64,000 bases of DNA from Kudoa neothunni (taxonomy: Eukaryota; Cnidaria): the NCBI GenBank assembly GCA_964304625.1, contig OZ199838.1, positions 7,750,001-7,814,000 on the forward strand. Direction: 5' to 3'. The position numbers and the translations under genes are program-made. The notes beneath the pieces are model-generated. The model searched no databases, was not told where the DNA came from, and worked only from the letters and a program-made list of their open reading frames with translations. Shown here piece after piece: positions 34,590 through 46,747 of the stretch. Every line of letters starts with the position of its first letter. The first letter of the stretch is position 1.

Positions 34590-35073
34590 AACGCAACTTA
34601 TTGGGCTGTGGAATTCTGGTTGGTCAGACCTCCTCCATTAACGCTTTAGGTACCGCAGGACGTAACATGAAACCCCGTCGCTTATCTTTATGCGGTAGTG
34701 TGGGACTTTAACCCACTAAACATCCTCGTCTCAGGGCGACCACCACCCCACACCCTATCCCTTTAAGGACGTTGGCTCTGGGAGCGCTGCAAATTACTTG
34801 TCTCTCAATGGGTTCTAGAGATTCCAACTCCTATTCACGCGAATTTGGCTGCCGGTGCACCCCATCTCACAGCGAGCGTACACTGTAACCACAACTCCCA
34901 AATATGATATAGAGACCCACCAACACGGAAGCAGTGGTTCGGCCACCGGCGGATTCGACCCCATTACCACGCGGTTCTGATTCCGAATGTCACAACGATG
35001 TGCTATCTGTCCTCGACTTGCAATAGTCCATAATTGGCTCTTTCGCTCATACCGGTTGCCGACCGCTGGTATA
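34590..35073. other. GC-rich island of unknown nature
   Basis: About 480 bp with near-balanced composition and few A/T runs, against a very AT-rich background. It contains CGGTTCTGATTCCG-, ACCGGCGGATTCGACCCC- and GGTTGCCGACCGC-type stretches. No long ORF, no tRNA cloverleaf and no rRNA identity was recognised. It abuts the left target duplication of the Merlin element. It may be an untranslated part of a retrotransposon or transferred DNA. Confidence 0.5.
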
Positions 35074-35081
35074 GATAAAAG

Positions 35082-36136
35082 GGCTAAATTACAGTATACG
35101 GGAAATCTTCGTAGAAAATTCTTGCGCTCTCGGGGAAAGTCGGGGACATTTTAATGTGAAAATATAATCATAATATATTTAAAGAGGGTGCTTAATTCTT
35201 TTTTAAAATATTTCCTTCTAAACAATAAGTCAGATATGTAACCATCTAGATTTTCTGGATTCTTATTAGTGGCGTTCCTGTATTTTCGTTTGAATGTTCC
35301 CCAAGTAGATTCTATTCGGTTTGTATGAATCCCTGCAGGAGAAACAAATCACCGCTTATGGATGACAACCCCATGAATAAATCCTAAATCTTTCAAAGTG
35401 TTGTATCCGCGCCAACCGTCTGTCCAAATGGTCGAGCCCTCCTCCACATTTTCCGTTATAATATTTTTTAGAACTTCTCTGTTCCGAATCTTGGTAACTT
35501 TCGGGAAGCAGTCCCCATCCTCGTCGATCCCACCTACCATCCAATACTGTTGATTTTTTAAAATTCGCCCAACATCATATTTTCTTGTTGAGATGGCGGT
35601 TTCATCGATTTGGACGAGTTTTCCCTCGCCTCCAATTTTAATGGGCTCATCATCTAATTTTAGAGTCATTAAGTCTCTAGCAACATATTTCAGCTCCAAT
35701 ATCGTTGAATTTGAGGATATTTAAATGTTGACGTAGAGTTTTATACGTCATATTTGGATGTTGGATGATATAAACCATTCCAATAAAAATTGTCCACAAA
35801 GGCAGCTTCGATAGTTCAAATATTGTACCTCTTCGGATAGAACATCTTTTATTACACACGCTACACTTGAATTGGTATCCATCGTTGACATCCTTCCTTG
35901 CAAATATGTACATACTCTCTCCGCACACACACATTTACGAAAAGTATGCAAAAGTCCCACGTTTTGCAAAACCTTGATAGTATATTCGAGGTCATCTCGA
36001 AAATAGCCATAGTCAAGCATTGTGATGCTGTCAATATCCTCAAATGTGAATATTTTCTTAGAAGATGACATTCCGACCGAGGTGCCGAATACGTCCGAAG
36101 AATAGCGAAGATTTTCCCGTATACTGTAATTTAGCC
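35082..36136 (-). mobile_element. Merlin element with inverted repeats and 8-bp duplication
   Basis: Left end GGCTAAATTACAGTATACGG and inverted right end are identical for about 24 bp, continuing GAAATCTTCG / GAAAATCTTCG. Flanks GATAAAAG (35074-35081) and GATAAAAA (36137-36144) are an 8-bp duplication with one mismatch, the size known for Merlin. Length is 1055 bp. Confidence 0.92.
35190..36071 (-). pseudogene. Merlin (IS1016-like) transposase, inactivated
   Basis: N terminus MSSSKKIFTFEDIDSITML. Zinc-ribbon CVCGESMYIF then FKCSVCNKRCSIRRG. Catalytic blocks: KLVQIDETAISTRKYDVGR (first Asp), YWMVGGIDEDGD, TIWTDGWRGYNTLKDLG (second Asp). After HKR a TGA stop at about 35349 interrupts FVSPAGIHTNRIESTWGTF, which holds the Glu. 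Two frame changes, near 35930 and 35690, break the N-terminal half. Same family as the relic at 9.1 kb, but with preserved ends. Confidence 0.88.
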
Positions 36137-36144
36137 GATAAAAA

Positions 36145-39100
36145 AGTAAGCAGCGCGCTGCTTTATAGTTCAGGTTGGTTTCTATGAAGCCTTCGTAATG
36201 AAAACGAATGAGACAAAGATGAGTGCAATAAAGTTTTCGTCTGCTGATTTGTTATTGTTTTTACGCACTTTACGTGGATAATCTATGGAAAACTTTCCGT
36301 TAAATCAACTATTTAATTTTTTATCCATTCATAATCTTCGAGATTTAAGTATAGCATATGAACACATGAGTCGTATGCAGTTTGCAAATTCAAATGTTAA
36401 GTTATCGTTTTTATAAATAACTAAGTACAAATTGTTCAACAAATGCCTAATATTTGTCTGTGTTTAATAACTCCTGCTTAATTTCGAAGCCACAGATTAC
36501 AATTGAACGTGAATCGGACTGCAAACAAACTATTATACGATTATGAACTTATCCAAGACATAGCCTTGATCTATTAGTCAAAAAATATGTAGGAAAAATG
36601 AAGTTATTTTAACAAATATCGTTCAACGTTTTAATTTGATTAACCACACGAAAAAAGTTACATAATCGATTTATGTAACTTATGTTTATAATTTGAATAA
36701 CAATAGATCCTGTTTTTTGATGTAAAGCTATAACTCGCCATAATCTAAGATTATGCTAAAATTCTCCTAGTAATAATACTAGACCGTAAACCTTGCACAG
36801 CCCAAGAATTAAATCTGTACTCATCTTTTATCAATACAGGGAATTCGTTTGTAAACACTGGTGAAAATTTTCATATATTTGTAAGATGTTTTTTGTTATT
36901 TCGTTAATAAAAATGCATAATCACGCTGATTAAAATCTTGGGTTTGATAAGAAGTCTTCAAGAATAATACACGTATTTGAAAAAATAGTAGAAAATTGGA
37001 AGAAGGCTGTAATTACATATTTATTCTTTTATAAGTTAATCCAGATAGTGATATTGCAAGTACTGTAGATGAGGTTAGGTCTATAGGTAGATCATTTTGA
37101 ACAGATTTTATATCTTATGATATATTATCCTATAATATTGACAATAATTCACATTAGTAAATGGCTGTATGTATTTTACTATATTTGAAAAATAAAAAGT
37201 TGTAATCATTGATTGTAATCGAGGAAAATGATAAAAAACATAAAATCAGCTCTCTTTCCCAGATATTAAAACATAAAAGGAAGTACTTATTACAATGAAC
37301 CTTTAATCTTTCATATTCTAATACGATCCGATTTGATCAACAAATAATTAATAACTATTACAAAAATAATCCTTGTAGTCACATTTATCGATTCTGCGGT
37401 AGAAACCATTACACTAATAGGAAGTTGACTAACCTGAACTGAGAAGAGTAATACTGTTGCTGGACGCCAAGGTAAATATAGTATTTTTATATTATTTTTC
37501 GGCATTATCCAAACTTCATCACGAGAATCCTATTTTCAAATGCTTACATAGCTAACTTTTTTATAAATATCAACCTATTAGAATTCTTGTTTTCGGATTA
37601 CAGGTGATTTTACTGCTGTAAAGTTGTTTTAATTAGTACAATGGTTATTTCTAATGTAAAAATTTAGGAAAGTTTATTATTTGATCATTAACAATATTGA
37701 GGATTTTCGATTGTTGACCACATTACGTTAAACCGAAAGTTAGACTAACTTATGTGTCTCAATAAACATCTTGGAAGTTCAAAAATTCCCTCACTTTTTT
37801 AATGTTCCATCGCAGTATATCAGGAGAAATTATTGCTAGAGTGAAAAACAGACTTAGTTATTCGAGTGTAAAATTTTTATTCAAGGTTTGATTTATTACG
37901 AAGATAAATAAAGTTACTAATGAATTGTTAAATCATTGAAAATAATTTTATTTGAGAATAATGATTTATTAATCCGTTTTTATCAATTTTTAAATCTCCG
38001 GTTGAATTGACTATATTAAATGTGGAACAAGTCTTATGCATTTTATTTGGATAAAAACTTCACATGGAGCTTAATACTTTGATTATTACAGCAATAACTA
38101 TTCTTGGTTACAATACTAAATTACTTTAGTAATTTTCAAGATATTCAAGAGACCCAATTTTATAATTGTGGTAAAGCGGTCATTGCACTATAATTTACCG
38201 GCTTTAGATATTATACTTTATTTTAAATGGAAAATTAAATGAAAACTCATAGGTTGTTTAATTCGTCATAATTTTATCTCTATGGTCATTGCTTCATTAA
38301 ACATTTTTATATAATCATTATTGTGTCTCGGCTGTAGCTGGGTAAAGTTAATGTTAGCAGTATAACCGAATCCTGTTAGGGTTCGAAAATGTTGAACCAC
38401 TAATAAACAAATTATCCGAATAATTTTTAACAAGTTTAGAGTTCATGACTATTTTAGCCTTCACATGAAATCACACGATCATAATGTCACAATGTAATCC
38501 CAATATTGAAATTCCTCGTTTATAACGATATTTTGTAAACTAATGGTAGATTTAAAACGATTACATGTCATCTTTCGATTTATAGTTGCTACATATTGTA
38601 ATCGGGTTTGATTAAAATGAATTTTTTATTTTATTCACAACTTTGAAAATCCAAATGAATCTGTACTAAAAAATTAATTAATATAATATATGAATTAGGG
38701 TTTTCTCTTCGAATATAACCAAAGTGATTTCATTGATTAATCATATTTGTGGCCATTGCACCTTAGAATATATTTACCTCATCCATGTATAGAGAATAAC
38801 TTATCATTTTCTAGCTAATACCTCAATTCAATTATTGTTCACTTTTCTCGTAGGATTATACTTTCTAGCACAAATAACAAACAATAATAATTCTAGGTAT
38901 GGATATCATCTTTCATATTAAATTTTTCTATATGGCTCAAGATTTTTTAAGGGTGATATTTCTTACACTTTAATTGTAATGTTTCTCCTCTTAAAAAACA
39001 ATTTATAATTGAAATCTGACGTCAAAACTTTTGTTGAGAGTATTATTTCGCAAAAATAATACAATTGAAACAAAGCGATAACTGTCATGGGAATTCCACC

Positions 39101-39365
39101 ATGGTTACTGCGGCCAAAAATGATGCATTCTAAGTAATTTTTCCAAGATAAATTCATCTTGTACAACACACATACTTTTTGCGTGGTTCAAAAATTACAA
39201 ATAAGGTATTATTTGAGTTCAGCTGAATTAATAAGTAGATAGACGGAATAAGTTTAAAAGTGGATTGTTAGCTGTAACATAATTTACATATTGTTCAAAA
39301 ACTTGCCGTATATCTGTGTCATAATTTATTCCCTTAGGAGAGTGAAGAAGTTTTCATAGTTAGTA
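36145..39365. other. AT-rich interval with no recognisable gene
   Basis: A minus-strand frame near 39110-39172 (MCVVQDEFILEKLLRMHHFW) ends at a possible GT donor and could be the first exon of a gene diverging from the bZIP gene, but no continuation was found. The right end should hold the bZIP gene's promoter; no specific element could be assigned. Confidence 0.4.
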
Positions 39366-40960
39366 ATGAGCGAAAATTTTGATGGACACAAGGATTTGCC
39401 AAGACCGGAAGGTTCAAATCTAGATGAAAACACCATCCAGCAACAATACACAATGCCGGCGGACCAGTATTCATTTCAACCGAGCAATTTTTCAATGTTT
39501 ATGCCATCAAACGTATTTACCAACAGTGGCAATACATTCAATCCATCCTTAAATAATAATTTATCATTAAACACACCATTATCAACATCAATCAATACAG
39601 GCATTGGTATGGGCGTTGACAACATTCTGCCCGGGATTTCTTTTGGTAATTATGTTACTGCCCTTGATCCTTCCATTACAGCTCACAGCCACCCAGCATC
39701 TGTTACGTCAGCTAACCCCTTCATATTGCCACAGGACAACAATAGCACAACCAACAACACGAATAATCTCAGCGGAGGTAACCCATCAGAAAACCCCGGC
39801 ACCACATACAACAGTAGTCGAATCAATAATTTTTTACTGTAGGCTGATTTCTATTAAAATTTAGGCAATGTTCATCCACATCAGCTAAATTACTGCAGTA
39901 ATAGTAATAATACTACTGGTTCGGCCAATATCACATCAGAAGATTCCTCGTTCAGCAATCCTGAAGGGTGGAAAGCAAGATCAGGTGAAAGAGACGATAT
40001 CCCAAACCCAAGGAAAGTAGTCGAGATATTGAGAGAACTTGAAAGGTCACAACAAGAAATGAATGCTCTCAGGGAAACATATGTTGCCTTGCCGAATGCT
40101 AAACGAGAGAGGAACAGAGTCGCATCAAGGTGATTTGATAATTATTGAGTAGATCGCTTGATGCGTTTGAGATCATAAAAAGTCATATGTTAAATATTAA
40201 ACCACAACACATAAACTATAAATACATTTTATTGCGTCTAAACATATTTTTTATGTGCCTGATTATTAAACATGAGAAATTAAATTGTATTATTACAAAT
40301 TGAAAACTTAGCTAAACAAATAATGATGTATTTGTTAGGATCAAAACTGATTAAATGGAACGTTGCATTCGTTCATTCTAATATAATTTAATCTAGTTTA
40401 ATTTATTTTTGAAGTGTAAATATTGATTAAAGCTAATAACAAATTCGATGTATCTAAGTTTATTCAACAGCAATCTATCATGAATTTCTTCATATATGTC
40501 TCATAGTATTAATTTTTATAAATGTTTTCAACTTAGGACTTGCAGACTCAAGAAAAAAGCAGTGTATGAAATCAACAAAATTAAAGTTTTTCACCTAGAC
40601 ACGGAATATAGTAATTCCCATTGTATTAATAAACGTTTTTACATAAATTAAACTGTTAGGGGCACTTTGTAATATAGTGAAGGAGATTTCAAGTTTTATT
40701 CTAGCTAATTGCTCTATACCATCCTATGGAAACTTTTATACCAATTTTTATCAAACAACAAAGAAGAAGTATTTACCAGGTATTAGCTAACACGCTTACA
40801 AATCTTAATTATTAAAATTCACATTAATTTTTCCATTTATACATTAGGAAGAATGGTTACAGGCAACTTGGAAATGCTGATTGATGAAGTTTTAAGAAAC
40901 TTTGCTTCTGGAGAAAACATAGATTACTATTCTTTGGCTAGTTCCAACAAAAAACTGTAA
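39366..40960 (+). CDS. CREBRF/REPTOR-like bZIP transcription factor
   Basis: Five exons: 39366-39813, 39865-40129, 40537-40610, 40705-40779, 40848-40960, giving 324 residues with all junctions in phase. The N-terminal half is Asn/Ser/Thr-rich and unrecognised (TNNTNNLSGGNPSENPG). The basic region, split by an intron, reads AKRERNRVASR then TCRLKKKAVYEINKIKV, with the bZIP signature N-x2-A-x3-C-R. A segment before it (RKVVEILRELERSQQEM) is helical. The C-terminal helix GNLEMLIDEVLRNFASGENI matches the end of CREBRF. Known relatives are human CREBRF (about 640 aa) and fly REPTOR, a TORC1-repressed activator of starvation genes. This protein is about half the human length, and the zipper after HLDTEY is poorly conserved. 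Start chosen as the first ATG of the open frame. Confidence 0.85.
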
Positions 40961-41030
40961 TAAACCACGACCTATTCACCTCCCATATTAAAGATGTACT
41001 ATGACAATTTAATATTATTTTTTTCGGTTG

Positions 41031-41036
41031 AATAAA
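41031..41036 (+). terminator. Candidate polyadenylation signal AATAAA
   Basis: AATAAA lies 70 bases after the stop of the bZIP gene. Position is sensible, but the hexamer is frequent in this AT-rich DNA. Confidence 0.4.
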
Positions 41037-44000
41037 TTCACCAATTGCCCCACTATGTGACGTTACTACTATGTGTTTGATTAGATCCTACTATTAGGAC
41101 CGCGCTTTTAATTTTTCCTCAAAAAATGACTACATCTAAGATTATCCTTCATCACATAAACTTGATGTCACCAATTTTCTTCAAGCTTTGTAATATACGC
41201 ATTTTAACGCATTAAAAGTCAACGTATTAATAAAAACAGTTAACATTATTTAATATTTGCATCAAACGCTTTTAATCGTAGTTTATACGTATATTTAGAT
41301 GAGTTCATTTATGAATATCCCTAAGTTAAAATCTATGTCTAATACATTCATCCAACCTATAATTAAATGAGTCCAGATTTACCACTTAAATTTTTTATAT
41401 TTAAGGCCTACTCTATGAAATCAAATTAATCTACAAGCTGGTTCAAAAAACGCACCTACTGTTTAAAAATCTATTCGACCAAACATTTTTTAATTTCTTT
41501 CATTAAAATATTTTTATACGAAGGTGTTAAATTCATTAAAAATGCGTATCACACTTTTTTAGAAACTTAAAGTAATTAAACTCACCATTTACTTCAGTCA
41601 TAATAAACGTAAGTTTTTAAAACGATCTAATTTTATTTTAACTTAAAAGAAGTTTGCATCAAGTTGACTTATAAATGGTCAAACTTACTTATGAAATTAA
41701 AAAATCGCAATCATCATTAACCCTCCGAGCAGCTCCGAATTGATTATACACCTAGCGTCCTTGAGGCCGAAAGAGACCCCGAGACAAAATTCTGTATAAT
41801 CAACAAATTTCAATCCCTATAGTATTTTAATTAATCATATGATATTTTTAATATTTATTAACGTTCATTTTATGTTAAAATATGCGAAATAATATGTTGT
41901 ATGATTAATTGTTCGGTTATTTTCTCAATCCTTGCAGTGAAAGTCGTTATTAATTTTCATTAATGTAATATTCTAATTAAAAAATATTATATAAAACGTA
42001 GGAAATTTATAATGATTTAAATTTAATAAAAATTATTTTGTTTACACTTTTTAAGTGATACATGAATTTTCCATTCCTATATTCATTTTTTTGTCGCTAT
42101 ATTTGCGATTTCATAGAATATAAAAAAAATTTTTCTGAGCGAAATTCTTCGAAAATTTGTCGTTATGTTTAAACACATAATCTACCTTTAGGAGAGTAAT
42201 TTTTAATATGTCAAAGAAAACCGAAATAGAATGACAGAAAATAATTAATTAATGGATTTTTCTATCTAATGCTGTTAGCGCATCGTAGGAAAATTTTAAT
42301 ATATGTGCTACAAGGTACATATTTTATCTCTCTTCCTCTCTTGCGTCAATATAATCAAAATAGAGAGACTGTTCGGCTTTTGTATATTCCTTCAGTGGCA
42401 TAACTTGTCTAAAAATCTCCACAGAACTTATGAAGCATCCAAAACCTTTCTGGAGATTCGGTCTTCATTTTAAAATTGGCATGTATATCAGTATGCTAAG
42501 ATACGAAATAAGATCATTCAAATCGAAATCATCATTAGAAGAATCATGGCGATAACGACCAAATTTATTGGCCGTGTGGATAATTGTAGATAACAATTGA
42601 TCAGTGAGAAATAAGTTAAAACAAGATGATTACGAAGCCTGTGACACCCCCAAACACCCATTTGTGCATCTTTTTTATCGAAAATTTTTTTACGATTCTT
42701 AAAAAAAAATATGGAGAGCACAAATTCAGCTTCAAAAATTAACTTCTAAATTTTAGCCAAATCCCACCTCGCGCGACATCGTCCCCGCGTGTAATCTTCC
42801 TTTTGTTTACAAAAACTTGCTAATTTCATTATTCCTCACATACTTTAACATATTGGTTATATATACAAAATCACCTAAATTATTTGTTAAGATAATTATT
42901 TGACCAATAAGGGAGTTTAAGTGCTCTATATAATGGTGGTACATTTTACAAACTGAGCAGATCAATTTGTTCATATCCAATCGGTGAAATATAAATCACA
43001 TTGCGATTCATTATGTTAAAACAAGATGTTTAGTTTATAATTATTTTGTAAACTTATATTCACTGGATAAAGTTATATGACTTAATTACTTTGAAAATGT
43101 GATCATGAAAAATTAAAATATTGTTTAATTCTAAAATTTTGCGTTTTGATGTGTCCATTATCTTCGCAAAAAGTTATTAACTGTTATTTTTGTCATAACT
43201 TAATAAATATAATACAGAAATTGTCAACATATAAAATAAACGATTTTTAAGGTTATTTAGATAAATCAAACAAAGATAATAATATATCACACATAATTTT
43301 CTAGACTAGTTTAATTGAGTAAATGTAACATTTTGTCGAGAATGTGAATATAGAATTATTTCAGTGCCGCAACCGAACTATATAATTTTTTGAATTTTTT
43401 GTCAAATAATTCTTTTCCGATTTCAAAACCTCCATGTTTGATAATTCTAAAGAAAAATTCTTCCGCTATAAAAAAATGTTCTGTGATATTTTTTAAAGAC
43501 ATTATTCAGCTGGCAGATTTTCTAACTGTGCACAACCACTTAATTATTTTTACATAAAAATTATTGATTTTTTTAAATTTTTCTTTAACTAAATTCAGAA
43601 AATATTGCGTTGAAAATATTAGTTTATCTAATGAATTCTTAAATAACTAACTTATTGTAATTGAAATAGTTTATTTGCTCATTTATGTTAACATCGACTC
43701 TTTGAACATAGAAAAAAGACTAATATGAATATTTCCAAAAACAGATGTAAAATAATCTAACTAAAACAAAGATAAATTGTTTTTAAAATGTTGTTGAGAA
43801 GATATATTTTTTCGTCCATGATAAATTGGTATCATTCTTAAATAAGGTATTCCTCAAGGTATGAGAGTGATACCCTCCGTTTTATTCGATGAATTTTTAT
43901 TTTTAGTCTCCCCAGCATCGTTCCATAGTATTTGTGTGGGAACCATTCTGCACGTATCCTCTCGAGTTGTTGACCCTTTTTGGATTTATCTTTTTGATTG

Positions 44001-44274
44001 AAGAAATTTTTTGAATTTTCACTGGGTGATTAGCAGAGTATTCCCAGTTTTTCCAACCATGTTGAAAATATTGACAATCTTTTCATTTTTATTGGTAATT
44101 AAAATGGTTTCATTCGTACATCAAAGATATAATATTTAAAACTAATTTTTATGTTAAGTTTTGAGACGGACCGCCTATACCAGCGTTCGAAAAAAGGTTT
44201 CATATTTGGGGGAATTAATTTTACGCCTATTGTTTTTAACAGCAGTAAATTGAGGTAAATTTTTACTTAAGTTT
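41037..44274. other. AT-rich interval with no recognisable gene
   Basis: Near 41717-41800 TTAACCCTCCGAGCAG, then a GAGACCCCGAG stretch, recalls the piggyBac termini of this window (TTAA target, CCCTC tip) and may be a solo end. Nothing else was supported. Confidence 0.4.
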
Positions 44275-45053
44275 GTGAAAGAATGGTCCACATTATTTGT
44301 GTCATACGCAGACTGTTTAGCTATTGACCTGATAACATTTCTGTTCCAATTTCTTGGAATCAAACAATTAAAATTACTGACAATTTTTTTCACAAGTTTA
44401 AACCTGACAAAATATTTAAGAGGCCGCAAGACAGCTCTAGTTGGAACTGTGAGAAAGTACCGTAAATTTTTACCTACGTGCTTTCAACAGAATAAAAACG
44501 AAGTTGGATCTCAGTTTTTTTACCATGATAGAATCACACTTGTTAAGTTTTGTGAAAAGCCAAATAAGTCTATTTTGCTTCTCAGTTCTCTACACAACGA
44601 TAATAACATTGAGAAAGATAGGAAGCTCGAAATAGTACATTACTATGACCAAACTAAGACCGGAGTAGATGTTCTTGATCAACTTATTCGATTCTACACT
44701 GATGAGAATTCTGAGATGGCCACTTACGATATTCCATAATATTATTGACATTGCTGGTTATAATTCAATGGTTGTATATTTGAAAAAATATAATGAATTT
44801 AACTTATAATATAAAACCTATACAAGGTGCCAATATTTACAAAATTTAGTTGATGAAATTGTTGAAACATACAGTAGCGAAAGTAGTAATCGTTCGCTTA
44901 TCGAACCATCAAATTGCTATAGAAAAGGTGAAAAAAAAGATGTCGGTTGTGCCCCTATATAGCAGACATAAAAACTAAAACGATTTGTTCCAAATGTGGA
45001 AAAAAACGTTTGTCAACGACATTATTCAGTTTCATGTAAGAATTGTCATGGAT
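44275..45053 (+). pseudogene. piggyBac transposase relic, C-terminal half
   Basis: The frame from 44275 has RGRKTALVGTVRKYRKFLP (the GTVRKNRK block), then HYYDQTKTGVDVLDQLIRFY, which carries the third catalytic Asp, ending at 44737. Further on, at about 44930-45050, the Cys-rich tail CRLCPYIADIKTKTICSKCG then VCQRHYSVSCKNC is the zinc-binding C terminus. It differs clearly from the copy at 14-16 kb, so it is a second piggyBac family. The N-terminal half was not found. Confidence 0.72.
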
Positions 45054-46738
45054 TTATTATGTTTATTATAAAATTAAAAATTCACACAACCAATTTTATT
45101 ACAATCAAAATTATTTTTATTTTAATCGTAAGGTGTTACTATTTATTTAGCGCGAGAGAAATAGACTTACGTGTAATCGATAAATATCAGATTGTCTAGC
45201 GTGGTTATCGTTATACTATTTATGAATAACAAAACTGTTATTCATAAAAGGGATAATCCGCAACAAAGGTTTGGATGATTTAAAATAAAAACTTGCAGAA
45301 AACTTTCTTAATTAATTATTATATCTTAAGGAAGTGTTGCGTAATAAATAAATTATTTTCTGTACTCAAGAGAAGTAGGAGTAAGAGTTAATAATCAAGA
45401 CAAATGTAATATATATTGATATGCATAAATTTCATAAAATTAATTAATATACTCAATAAAATATAACTAAAAGTTTTTTATCATATTTATTAGTTGGGTC
45501 TTTCTTTGGAAAAATTATTAATGTTTCACTGGTAAAACTCTGACATTCTTGAATCGTAAATCGTCGTTTCAAGATCTATGACCGTAGATAACATTTGATA
45601 ATTTCATTTTCTCAAAAAATTGTACATTTTGTTCAAATAAATTAGAGCGTCATTCATAGAAATAGTAAATTTTTTAAATGTTTGGTGGTTATTTGTAATT
45701 TTTATTCCATTATGAGACCTCATAATGTATACTTTTTTACCCATAATCTTATTTGAAGAGGATAGAGATTGTAAGTTAAAACAATTGAGAATTTTAGTTG
45801 TTCTGTTTCCCCAATCGATATTCTTTCATAATATGGCATTATATCCATCTTATCTTTCAAAGAACGAAACTGCTTGGTTCTCTTAAAGTGCCCACGAGTC
45901 GTAAATGTGAGCCAATTCTTATTTACAGAGAATTAAAACAAAAACTAAGGTTTTAATAATTTATTATGATTGATATGCTTTTATTCGATTCATTTTAATT
46001 AGTAACAGTATTGTGTAAGTCATTAAATCATGGCAGGTGCCCACAAGTGGATAGTGCGCACGAGTCGTCACTGACTGTATTTATAATGTGCGAAAATAAG
46101 AAATAATATAAAGCAGTTCTGAGAGTGATATCTTTTAAGTAGAGAGAAGATTCTTTAAAGTCATATGAAAAAAAATCATTATGTAAGTAACTTAATAGAT
46201 AGAGATTAAAAAAATTATTTATGTCAAACGTGTTCTCTTCCAAAAAATTTAATGAGAAATAAAAATACTGTTATATTTAGTACATTTGTTATTTTCGCAA
46301 CCATTATCGTAATAGATCAAACGGTGTATGTGAGGCTAAAACTTTGTGAGCCACCTGTCAGACTCATTAAGGTAGGAGTCAGCCCCGATGGAAAAAACTT
46401 GAAGTAAAATTTTTACACCTAGCACGTAACCACAGAAGAAATCAAGTTTTTTTCAAGTGTACCGCCACAAGGTAAATTAGACCGCAATAGTAAATTAATA
46501 TCAAAATTAATTTCTATATTTGCCAATGAAAAAATGCTGCAGTCTAAAATACAATAAGAAACGGGTACAATAATTACACTCAATTCCATACATTATACAA
46601 AAAAAGCATCTTCCTAACGTAATAAAATAAACCATTTTTATAAGATTATAACTCTGGATCATAACTGTGACGTTAGAATTCTTACTGAAGAAGCGAATCG
46701 GCTTCGTGCAGTAATATTCGTAGAGGATGAGATGAAGG
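45054..46738. other. AT-rich interval; one orphan pogo-like terminus
   Basis: No gene seen. At 46052-46077 the sequence ends CGAGTCGTCACTGACTG before TA, which inverted gives CAGTCAGTGACGACTCG, a pogo-like end without a found partner. CCCACGAGTCGTAAATG at about 45889 repeats part of it in the same orientation. Confidence 0.35.
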
Positions 46739-46747
46739 TTTTTTCTT

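Noticed and set aside
34590-35060. tRNA or 5S rRNA gene in the GC-rich island
   Set aside because: GATTCGACCCC resembles a B box, but no A box at correct spacing and no cloverleaf could be drawn.
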